Below, piece after piece: positions 53,963-64,000 of a stretch of 64,000 nucleotides of DNA; the stretch's first letter is position 1, and each line of letters starts with the position of its first letter. The notes under the pieces were generated by a model that saw nothing but the letters and a program-made list of their open reading frames with translations, did no database searches and was not told where the DNA came from. This DNA is from Isoetes taiwanensis (Eukaryota > Streptophyta > Lycopodiopsida > Isoetales > Isoetaceae). Made by a program: the position numbers and the translations under genes. The stretch spans positions 124,001 to 188,000 of the forward strand of contig JAJEKV010000032.1 of assembly GCA_021234155.1 (NCBI GenBank). Reading direction: 5' to 3'.

Positions 53963-56900
53963 CCTTAACTTGTTTTCTTTATTGCCAAGGATCACTAACC
54001 GCCCCGCTGGTCGGATTGGGCATTTACGCTGGAATTTTGTCCGTTAGCTATTGTTTTTCCTTGAATTAGTAGTAAATTCTCATCCATTTCAGAGATAATA
54101 GATCCGAAAATTGTCAATTGTAATCGCTTTCAAAAACATGGTATTGAAGGTGTCTTTATACAACTTTGCTTAGTCAACCAATTAAAGCATGTAGCTAAAA
54201 TGTTAAACGCTCGGATGCCGCCTATGGTGTTTTTCATAATACTCATTACATTGGCACCTTGTCGCTCCATCATCAAAGGATTCCATTATATTGGTTTGTG
54301 GTACCGCATGTGTTGGAAAGTCACAATTGCAACACAATTAGCTCAAAGATTGAACCCACCAAATGTTCTTCGTGTTAGTTTCAGCTAATCGTAGGCATCA
54401 ATTAAGGTCGATTGCTAGTTGAATGGCAATTTGCATAGCAGTTTTTTGTGAGATGAAGTTGATTCAAAATTCTTTGAGCCTAAATGATTCAAAAATTTTG
54501 AGCCCAAAATGATCCAAAGAAGGGCATGTAAATTAGCATTATGTAACGAGGTTAATCTCTAATCAAGATGTCAATCTCTTTGATTCAACAAACCTTTTAT
54601 TTAATGGAGCAATGCATCCCAGAATGAAGCCATTACGCATTCCAAAGAAAATGCAAAGCTTTCTATTCTCTTCTATTCTATTCTTGTATTGGAAAAGTTC
54701 AGAAGTTTTTTACAATGTACCTAGTTAATGCCAAGATCTTTGAGACGTAGCTCCCATAACTCATGGGTTTGGTTGGATAGTGACCTCGAACCTTGATTCT
54801 ACCTGATAAAATGCCCTTTTAAATTATAGCGTCAGGCTATATTTACACCATAAGAGTACCAAAACCAGTGATGTCTCCTGTGCTTGATTTTATAAATAGA
54901 TAAGAAGGGATGGGGTTAAGCAGATTATGTAGAATTTACTTGGAGATTTTTCAGCCAAATTACTTATCGCTTTCCAGACGGATATGGTGTATGAACTTCT
55001 ACGCACTCCTCAACAGAGTAATGATCTGCATCTCTGCACCTTTTTACACCTTCCCACCGGGAGCCTAATGTTGAATGCTTGAATTAACCTTTTGTATTTC
55101 CATGCTTTTTGGGAAAGCAAGCACCTCTTACATCTAAACCAATTTGGGTAAGGGATTTTGCTTCTCCGTAAGAACTTGTCATGAGTTCTCAGTCGAGAAT
55201 GCGTGGATTGCACGAAAAGGTAATCCTAACAAATATAACCATCTCATGTTGCATCGTAATTTTCTACATAGAATACAAACTTTGAAACGAACTGGCCCCA
55301 TGAAGGCAGAGTTGTTCTCTTGTTCTTGATAATGCTATGTCGCGGTGAAAATTTTTGCATATTGTAGTGACCATATGGTCCGTGGTGTCCCGGTTCTAGA
55401 CATTTATATAATAATTTGATGTGCACGGAGTTAGATTTGTTGTAGGAAACTTTCTCCGCTAAGGCAACGAAGAGATATTGTTCTTGATGCTTTAGGAATC
55501 CAAATTTTAAATTATGGCATTGTGGACTGATGTCGCTTTGTGGCATCTTTTGAAGCACCTCAAAGAGTTTCATCCTCTCATCGCATAAAGGATAGAAAGC
55601 CTTATGATACATGCTCTAAGAAGCTTTACAAGAAGGATGAAGGACATCACCAACCTAATGTTAATTTATGGCAAAGCATGTTTATTCAACAAGTCTCCCT
55701 TTGAGACCGCTTATTTCAATGCCAAGAGGGACCACGCTTTTCTCGCGGGCTATTGTACAAGAGCATCGAACAATTAATCAAAGAGTGTTCAAGAAAATGT
55801 TTATATCATGTATTCGGCCGCCTCTAAACACGTAGATTGAACTGTGGTCTTATTATTCTACACAAACAAGAAAAATAGCTTTTACGTTAGTTTGTTCTAT
55901 TTTTGAACTTTTTTTGTCTCTAAATGTTGTGCAACTTTATCATACCATTCACGTAAAATGTTGTCATATTGTTGGATGTAACTTATTAAGGAAGTTCAAA
56001 TCTATTTTGTAGAAGCCTCGAGAGGACAGAGTCACTACCGCCATGACATACATCAGGTTCAAGGTTCGCATTGCCATGCCATGAAAGTTCTACTTCCTTC
56101 CCCGTGGAAGAGCCAAAAAGATTGTTTGCATACTTTAGGGTTTTGGCAGATGTTCCAATTAGGACTATTGGTAGTACTTTGATTCTTTAAAATTTGATGG
56201 ATCTTTAGAATTTCTGCTCCATGGTCATTCTCTCCTACTTTATGTAGTCTCTTTAAACCAAGACTATTTGCTTTCACATTATGCTAGGACTGCTGGATTA
56301 TATTGTATCTTTAGAATTTGAGATGGTCTATTGGATCTTTAGGATTTTGATAGAAAAAAAACTTAGGTTCTTTTAGCCACCTTCACTACTAGGTTACAAT
56401 AGGTTCACCCCCAAAAAATGCGCTTACTACTACTATGATAGAAAACCCATTAACCATTCAATTCCCATTATTGATAAATGTTTTCCACTCCACGATTTCA
56501 AGATCTACTTATCAATGTTGGTAATGGTGCTTCATGTCCTTGTACCTATCACGTGAGAGGCCCCAAGGGGAAAAAATGTCCATCAACATGTATTTATAAC
56601 AAGTCTATAAGTCAGAGACATGCTCATTGCTTATTCCATATTGTGAGCCCTACTAGGTGTTTATGATTGTTGCCTTATACATGCTTCTCTAACCATGCAA
56701 ACCTTATATCAATATGATTAAAGCAAGTTGAAGTTGAAGAATAGGAACATTGTTGCTATCCCCAAGATCCCAAAGGGTCCAACGCCAACGGGCAACCCCC
56801 AGCATCTTGTTGGATAATTATCAAAACGCCTTTTTATCTTTTCTAACTCAACAAAATGCCCCTTCTTATACGTGAATTTAGGAGCATTTTGGCATTTATC

Positions 56901-57140
56901 AAAACTTGTAGGTGGGGCATTTTGGTATCTTTTCCCAAAAGTTAATTGTCAAATGTGAGATGATGCTCCTTTGCTGGCACGACCTTTGAAAATGTATTGT
57001 TTATATTATTTGTTGGAGAATGTTCTGTCGTCAAATTAATTTTATTGTAGTCTTTAAATCTTTGATGTTGTCCTAGAGAGAAACTCCTCCTTGCCCAAAT
57101 TTGTTAACAAATTTTATTGGATGTTAGGAGACAATATTAG
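53963..57140. other. No gene recognised
   Basis: AT-rich with short ORFs. An inverted AAAATGCCCC / GGGGCATTTT pair spans 56853-56926, and a GGGCAACCCCC end-like motif lies at 56790-56800. No coding family seen. Confidence 0.4.
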
Positions 57141-57144
57141 AGAA

Positions 57145-57300
57145 TAGAGAAAGAATAGAATAGAACTATTAACGTTGGAAGACCAAAAAGGCCATGGGAC
57201 CCATAGAATGGGCTTGTACAACTATTATTACTAGGATTAAAAAAATCCTGCCTTCAAAAGCTTTTCAATAGCAAAAGCTTTCCAATGGATACTAGATAGT
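57145..57300 (-). mobile_element. LINE 3' end with ATTCT-type tail, minus strand
   Basis: The plus strand shows AGAATAGAATAGAA (57159-57172). On the minus strand the preceding UTR has AATCCTAGTAATAATAG and GGGTCCCATGGCC, as in 18190-18260. 5'-truncated. Confidence 0.7.
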
Positions 57301-59130
57301 CAATAATAACAAGATTGTACAAAGAAGACACGATGACCGCTGGATGGCTCAAAGAATTGAAGACATAAATCTAGAACCTCAAGTATGAATGTCAAGTCAT
57401 GCACACATGGTGGTCCGAGAAGTTGTGGAAGCATGAATGTAATGCTAATGTCATATAACAATTCTCGATCATCTCAAAATCATGACATCTTAGAAGTGTA
57501 TGGTTTTTCGCAATAAATCAGAATCGGCAACATAATTAACCCGCTCTCACAACAATTGCGGCCTCCCATTTACATGTGTCCAATATGTAGCTTGTGGAAC
57601 CCTATATGGGGTGATGCAATAGCTACAAAAATTTTCCTAGACAAATAAGAAGAAAATAAGCGCCGTGGTCCTTAAGCCAAAGTGTGGTTTCAGCTTTTAA
57701 CTTGGGATCAAGGGGGTAATGCATCCCGGGCCATGATGATGCCGTTCCTATTGCAAAGTGTGTTCACTATTACGCGGGAGCGGCCGATCAAGTGTGATCA
57801 ATCCCTCATAGCCCAAATAGTTGGAAAATGTTGGGCGACCGGAAAGACGAGGAGCCGAATTTGGCGCTGATCTAGCCATCTTGAGACGATGGGCTTCGGC
57901 TAACCGAAGAGAAGGAAAGGAATGGCCATCAAATCTAAGACAACTTCATAGCTCAAGGGTCGCGGTGACAGCCCCCGTGGAAATATACGCCAAAAATGCG
58001 ATATTTTCGGTTCATCACTATACAAATCTATCTTAGTAGCTTTGTATACCCTTAATTAGTGGCATAGGTGCATGTAAGTTATTTATATAACATCTAGATA
58101 CCCTTAGATAATACAATTTCCATATGGCCTCCTATTGGGCAGCTGCCATACGGCCATATCCCATTGGTATGACATGTGGACCCCAACCTATATAGGCTTG
58201 AACCCTAATCCAGGCCTCGTTGGCTCCAACACCGGGAACCTTTCTTCCGCTCGGGAAACTCCGCTGATAGAGTCGTTGGTGTGGCATAGCCAGTAAAGAC
58301 GAACCCCCGTGAGCGCATGTCTTTGGGCAGCACTACTGACTCACCCCCCAAGACCATGGAGACGCCGTGGGATAGAGGAGTTCCTCAGAGAGCAGGTGTG
58401 GTTCTCATCTTCAATAACTCAGCTAGCAACATTAGGGACCCTTTGTTCTCGTAATTCAAAATATAAAGAATTTTCTTTTTTGACAACTTTGGAAACTTCA
58501 AGTTCACATTTGACACAAAATTTTGACGTCTTCAAAAAAAATATGTGGTTCATATCAATTCTCTTCGATTTGCAATAACGCATGTGAGACTATTAAAAAA
58601 GGGGAGAAGTATAGGAATCTACAAAATGCAGACTCACACTCATCCAATAATAGAAAGCGAAAATAGAGCTCGTCAATTTATAGTTGCCATGTTGGCTTTC
58701 AAAGTAAAAACGAAAAACAAACATTAATCTATTGGCATTTTGACTATGTAATGGTCGACAACCAAAAGTGTTTTGAGTTTTCAAACCATTTTAAAAGCAT
58801 ATTCATACAAGATGAGGGGTTTTTATAGTAAATTAATGGTTGGCGGGAGTATTTTTAAAAGTATTCAAAGGCACATTCATATGAAGAGGGAGTTTAGAAT
58901 AGTAAATTATGGAAATATAAAATGAGAATTTCTTGATCTAGGGAGGAGGGGGTTTTTACAAAGTCATGCGTTTAGGTTATATAAGATGAAGTTAAAACCA
59001 AAAACATTCAATTTTAAATGATTCATACTTCACAAACTCCTTGTTTTTCAAAATTATACAAACAAGATCTCAAAATTTTGTAATATAATATAGGCAATGT
59101 AACTTTGATATATAATTAGGGCCCCAGATG
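57301..59130. other. No gene recognised
   Basis: A GC-richer part at 57660-58400 may be an old retroelement piece, but has no motif I can name. Confidence 0.4.
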
Positions 59131-59138
59131 AATGTGAA

Positions 59139-59240
59139 ATTGCATTTTCAAAGACGTATAGACATACGCACGTGATATACATACGTACGCACGTACGCAT
59201 GCACGTACGCATGCATGCATTACGTACAAAGTGCGTGCGG
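59139..59240. repeat. ACGT/GCAT alternating purine-pyrimidine tract
   Basis: Repeated ACGTACGC and GCATGCAT words from 59170 to 59230. Strictly alternating purine-pyrimidine over most of its length and rich in small palindromes. Confidence 0.8.
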
Positions 59241-59389
59241 CAAACAAAGTGTGCGGTTCGTTTGACTCCGCACCCCAATTTTCTAATGACATGCATTTTT
59301 TGGTTTTTCATATGACGTAATATTGATCAATTTGAAACCTTCAACCGTATTACGTAAAATCTTAATTGGCGAAGACCAAAAACTTAGAG

Positions 59390-59600
59390 CGTAATAGAAT
59401 AGAATAATAGAATAGAATAGAATAGAATAGAATAGAATAGAATAGAATAGAATAGAATAGAATTTGTTTCTTATCGTCCAAACCAACCTACATGGGACCC
59501 AAACAAAAAGAGAGAGCAAGAAGTATTATTATAGCGTCGATTAAAAAAACACCCGCGGTTTTCTATGGAAAACCTTAGCAAGAATAAGAATGCCTTGTAC
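59390..59600 (-). mobile_element. LINE 3' end with long ATTCT tail, minus strand
   Basis: (TAGAA)n from 59395 to 59463, about 13 units. On the minus strand upstream of it come GGGTCCCATGTAGGTTGG, a GCTCTCTCTTTTTGT stretch and AAGGTTTTCCATAGAAAACC, the same UTR as 18165-18280. Confidence 0.8.
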
Positions 59601-60352
59601 CAATCGTAGGCGACATTCAATGTTAAAATTAAAGGTACTAATATAAACATATAGTTAAAAGTTAAGAGTAGCATCAACAACATAAATCAAGAGTCATCAA
59701 GAGACATTGTTGCTCTTCTACGTTTATCTTCATTCCAAGCATCAAAGCATTTTCCAATCCACATATTCAAATACACCATGGAAATCATCATAGTAGCATC
59801 CAATGTTTCCATATTCGTTGAGAAATGTGAGAATAAGAGTAATCGGGAATGTAGTAGAAGATAAAAAGAAATATTTAATGTTACCTAATTCATTATTCTA
59901 TTAGAGGCAGGTAAGGACCATATGGTACATTAACTCGATATGCCTATTCTATGCCTATATATAAAATAACCCTAGTACTTATACAAAATGAAAGGCAAAT
60001 TTATATTTTAATCTTCAAATGAGATACATCGCTTTTTTTTTTGCCTTCGAGGCGATTGTGCAAATTGATATTTGTTACCCTTCATATGTGGGCATTTTTT
60101 GGTCACCGCTTTTGACCGGCAAAAAGCCAAAAATGCATGAAAGCCGCCAAACTTGAAACCTTGCAATGACGGACGGACGGGACGGACAGACGTATTTACG
60201 TACTTTTAACGCCATGCGTCGCTAGTAGCATCCAAACGTAACATACACACCAATAACTACATTGTACCTACGGCCTCGCCGCCACTAAGCAAAGATCCTG
60301 ACACTACATTTGTTATTGGTCCCTCGCCCTAATCAATTCATTGCATCTAGGG
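59601..60352. other. No gene seen
   Basis: Short GACGGACG repeats at 60170-60192. Otherwise unremarkable. Confidence 0.45.
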
Positions 60353-60965
60353 GTCCGATATGAGCTACCCAATATGTGAAGATCCGGCTCTCTAGTTCAC
60401 CAAAACTAGAAGAAGATTCTAAAACCACAAGTTAAATAATGGGTGAATTCCATCCAACCGGGCCAACCGTTTTTTCGGCAGTAATTCAAAGCCAGCGGTG
60501 AGGCTATGGCAAACGCCAAGGCAAAGACCGGTTTTACAACGTAAGGAATCCGGCAGAGGCCATGGAAAACGCCAAGGCAAAGATTCAGTTTTACAAACGT
60601 AAGAACTGGCTGTGTTTATGGATGTGGGTCAATCCTTAGCAAACTGGATAATGAGTCACTGGTGATGATCCGAGGTTGAACAAATGCCGCTGGAGTTGCC
60701 CCTTTAAGATTCGGCGTGCCCCTTTATAAGTCCGATGTCGGGCTTTTTAGAAAAAGGTTCGCTCTTCCTATTTTAAACGAAGCCTTTTATAAAGTTTAGC
60801 CATTAAATAATATCTTTACATGATATTATTAAACTTCTACTAACATAAGATGTTCTTTGCCAATTTATCCGGCTTTGCCTTTGCCATTAATTCGCCATTC
60901 TCGCACACCCATGCTAGTCCACCAAGACCAACGCTCAAGGCCTCCCCGAAGCACAACTAACCATA
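60353..60965 (-). repeat. LTR-like direct repeat, copy A (probable 3' LTR, minus orientation)
   Basis: Matches 62670-63180: shared GAGCTACCCAATA, CACCAAAACTAGAAGAAGAT, GGCAAACGCCAAGGCAAAGA, CTCTTCCTATTTTAAACGAA and CACCAAGACCAACGCTCA. On the minus strand it begins TGGTTAG and ends GGGTAGCTCA, the TG...CA form of an LTR. Confidence 0.75.
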
Positions 60966-61859
60966 TCAATTCTCCCTTTTCTCAAGGCAACTGACTCAGT
61001 TGGGTCCGTAAACAAATTGGGGCACCAACTTTAATTTTATCCAATTGAGCACCAACTCAATACATTTTAAGTTCAAGTTTAGGTAATGATATCACAAATA
61101 GCACCAACTATTCATGACTAACCAATTTGTTGAGGCTAAAGGCTTGGGTAAGGTATAGAAGGTTTGATTTAATTCCCACGAGGATGTAAAATAATTTCAA
61201 GACCTTTTTAACACAAGGATTGGGTTAAGTTTATAAGAATTTTGGGTTACATTGAGGCACCAACCTCCTAAGTAGCACTAACCACCGACATTGTAATTTG
61301 CTTAGACACCAATCTAAGATTGTAAATTCATCCATTAATGTTTACAAGTATGGCACCAACCATAGTTTTGTATTTTATTAACAAGATGAACAATCATCTT
61401 AAGGAAATATAACAATTTACCGCATATAAAATATCTAAATTCTAAATCAATCCTTAATCATGCTACTATTTACCGTGCAAATAGTAACTTTCTTGATGTT
61501 CTTTTCTATATGATGTTCTTTTCTTCCCTTTTAACTATCTGACGAGATAAACCCGGGTTCTAATTCTATAAACATTATGCATTCTTCCATTTCCGCTTTT
61601 TCTTTGGTGAGGATACCTCAAACCTTATAACCTTATTTTTATGTGTATCGGCATTCTCCTCGATAGTGATTTCCCACGCCAACTAAACATCAGATATCTT
61701 CCTGACTCTAACCATACTTCCCTTTTGTTTCGATGCATTCTCTCGTGGATTTCACATCCACATCCACTTTCCTTTTCCTTTTCTCCTTCATTCATGCTAT
61801 GCATGGCTGGCTGCCATGCATAATTCTGGTTTGCTTTGCATAACTTTTGCTTTTTAACT

Positions 61860-62330
61860 CAGCAGTAGATGCATAAATTATGGCATCTCGTAAGTCCTTG
61901 GGCTCGAGTAGCTAACCTCAATAAGATATCCATACCGCATTTCCCTCGCTGATGTATTTCCTCGCCAATTCTCGAAAGGCCCATAGCATTCATCCAAGGC
62001 AGCCAAGTGATTGAATTTCATGGTGAAATCATTCATTTCTTTATCCGCTTAATGAATATGATCCCATTCTCTTTGGATTACTTGGAAATAACTTTGAGGC
62101 AGTGTATGCACTTCAAAACCTTCCTAAAATCGTCCCCACTACTTACTCACCGGATCCGGGCCGCTTTCCCTCAAGCACCATAGTCGCGCAATGCCTTTTA
62201 AATATATATCCATGGCCTCTAACCTTTCTTCCTCCGCTGTTTAAACTCTCTTTCTCAAGAACCACTCCCCCAAGTGCTCGTAAAAAATCCAATAAATAAC
62301 CCGGGTGGGCTTAGCAGATATCCCTAAAAA
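61860..62330 (-). pseudogene. Degenerate gag-like segment
   Basis: Minus strand between the two repeats: RLEAMDIYLKGIARLW (about 62230) and, after frame breaks, KEMNDFTMKFNHLAALD (about 62035-61990) and REFARKYISEG. This has the look of a retrotransposon gag helical domain (WhxDF..KF..LA). Several stops. The orientation agrees with the LTR ends. Confidence 0.45.
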
Positions 62331-62669
62331 GAAGGCATTGTCGGACTTTTTCCAACCATTTGCACTTATTCTTTTGTCGGGAAGAATTTCTTCTTCATTG
62401 GGAGGGGAGCATCTACATGGGAGCAGTTGTATAGTAATGGAGGTGCAGGGGGTTCGATATTCCGCACACCTCACTTACATAACCTGGTGGCCAGATGCTC
62501 TAATTTCCCCGATAGCTCTCTGCATTGAGATTCGTGCATGGAAATTATCCGTTTCCGCCAGATAATGCTTAGGGTAATTGCTTTCCGCAGTGCCCTCTGA
62601 TTCGCTGGCCATGAATTGGATGCCATAAATGCTTTACTAGTGCGTAATTGTCGCTCGATAATAATTGAT

Positions 62670-63180
62670 AATAAGAGCTACCCAATAGCTCAGGGAAGAT
62701 CCGCCTCTAGCTCACCAAAACTAGAAGAAGATTCTAAACCACAAGGTAAATAATGGTAGTTCTCCACCCAACCGGGCTAACCGTGGTTGAGCTCGCGCAT
62801 TCAATGTTAAAGGCATGAGGCATGGCAAACGCCAAGGCAAAGATTTGGTTTTACAAACGTAGAATCCGGCAGTTTATGGACAAGGTCAACTTAGCAACCG
62901 GATGCAATCCGCCTCAGCAGATGATCCCAGGGAACAAATGGGCCGCTGAGTTGCCCCTTTTAAGATTCGGATGCCCCCCTTTATAAGTCCGGGATGTCGC
63001 TTCTTTTAGAAAAAGGTTCGGCTCTTCCTATTTTAAACGAAGCCTTATAAATTTAGCCTATTAAATAATATCTATATGATATTATTAAGTTTCTACCATT
63101 AATTCGCCATTCGCATTACATCCATAGTATCCCACCAAGACCAACGCTCATACAGGCCCCGAAAGCCACCATAACCATCG
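62670..63180 (-). repeat. LTR-like direct repeat, copy B (probable 5' LTR, minus orientation)
   Basis: Second copy of 60353-60965, about 100 bases shorter by internal deletions. The element spans about 2.8 kb with about 1.7 kb inside, so it is a non-autonomous or deleted LTR element. Confidence 0.75.
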
Positions 63181-63339
63181 TGGCCCCCGCCTCCAACCAA
63201 CTACACATTGCATCGATGGGATTTATTGCCCAACAATTTAGAGGTACTGGACTCGCCTCAAACTCAGACTGTGAGTTGCTAGATGTTTGGGTCTCGGGTT
63301 CGAACTCGGAAGACAGCCCCTCCGTGAGGACCGCGGATC

Positions 63340-64000
63340 TAACAGAGAGTCCTGGGACCAAGTGTCACGCCGGATTTTACGAAAGAAGAAAAAGAAGAGA
63401 AACGTAACAAATGAGAGAAAGATGATAAGCCTTTGATACATCGTGCCGATGAAAAATACATGAGCTCTCTCAAGTAATGTGAGAGAGAGAAAACCGAAAG
63501 GAGAGAGACAAGACTCCAAACTCATCTAAAACTTATGAGCTAACTCTACCTATATATAGTACAATGGTTCCTTGGGGCCCACATATTAATCGGGATCGTG
63601 GGATTCGCGTCGCACTCGAAGAAGGTCTGGATTTGCGGTGGAATGTTGGCTGCGGCTCTTTGAAGTGCCTAGACACGCCGACGCCGACGGGCGTGATCTG
63701 CCACACACTTTGTCCGAAGGCGCTTTGCTGACGTACCAAAGGTTTTGACCCGCGTGGGCTCGCCGCTAGTCTTCTCAAGGGAGGCTTCTTGGATGTCTCC
63801 CACCCCAAGCTTAATCGTGGAGGATCTTTGAGCTTGACCTCGGTCTGAATGAGGATGAATAGTCCTGCACTGAGGTATCAGGATTGGACACTCCCCACCA
63901 AACGGCTACACCGAAGAAAAGGAGGAAGCTGCCGGGAGGGCTGCCGCACGCTCTGCGATCCTCACTGAGCAGGACTCTAAAACGGCCGCGGGTACCGGCC
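63340..64000 (-). mobile_element. Start of another LTR element (minus orientation), cut by window end
   Basis: GAGTCCTGGGACCAAG at 63348-63363 resembles the reverse complement of an initiator-tRNA primer site. Directly after it TGTCACGCCGG opens an LTR-like stretch containing CTATATATAG (63549-63558). Its partner LTR is not in the window. Confidence 0.45.

Overview
The window looks like gene-poor, repeat-dominated nuclear DNA from a large-genome land plant. The evidence is a PLS-class pentatricopeptide-repeat (PPR) coding block, plant-type PP2C, C2/SRC2-like, TARBP1-like and NDUFAF7-like gene remnants with introns, a Ty3/Gypsy chromovirus with a tRNA-iMet-type primer site, and plant-style tRNA-headed SINE fragments. 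A fern or other seed-free plant would fit the PPR style and repeat load, but the species cannot be fixed from sequence alone. Nothing looks prokaryotic.

Layout. 1-8555: a large retroelement with two long open reading frames (an unrecognised 566-codon ORF1 and a 690-codon ORF2 with a Penelope/telomerase-like reverse transcriptase) between about 1.8-kb direct repeats. 8556-13450: small repeats, a tRNA-like SINE head and a 1.2-kb minisatellite (19-bp unit, 57-bp higher-order unit). 13486-16000: two adjacent minus-strand gene remnants with introns (PP2C phosphatase; TARBP1-like SpoU RNA methyltransferase). 17250-18460: a short-repeat (VNTR) element bounded by GGGTTGCCC-type inverted ends and carrying a LINE 3' end. 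21800-23860: decayed RPS16, a LINE fragment and NDUFAF7 remnants. 24394-34532: a Ty3/Gypsy chromovirus with two LTRs, primer site, gag, protease, RT, RNase H, integrase and chromodomain. It also carries, between primer site and gag, a histone-H3-like fold. 36425-41700: PPR remnant and an unrecognised spliced gene (minus strand). 45821-46305: C2-domain pseudogene. 48005-48175: foldback element. 48841-51432: a PLS-PPR gene broken by frameshifts. 51900-53330: plus-strand ORF and exon-like pieces of unknown function. 57150-59600: two more LINE 3' ends. 60353-63180: a decayed LTR element in minus orientation. 63345-64000: start of another LTR element.

Most interesting: (i) the H3-fold ORF inside a chromodomain retrotransposon, which would give one element both a histone fold and a histone reader; (ii) the two-ORF Penelope-like element, where a predicted intron would place the ORF2 ATG four bases after the ORF1 stop; (iii) duplicate copies of both elements differ mainly at CAG/CTG trinucleotides, which suggests either base-calling error at CHG-methylated sites or CHG-driven mutation, so many frameshifts here should be read with caution.

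Host genes in the window are mostly broken. The PP2C, TARBP1-like, NDUFAF7, C2 and RPS16 copies all carry stops, frameshifts or deletions, and no intact host gene with confirmed function was found.
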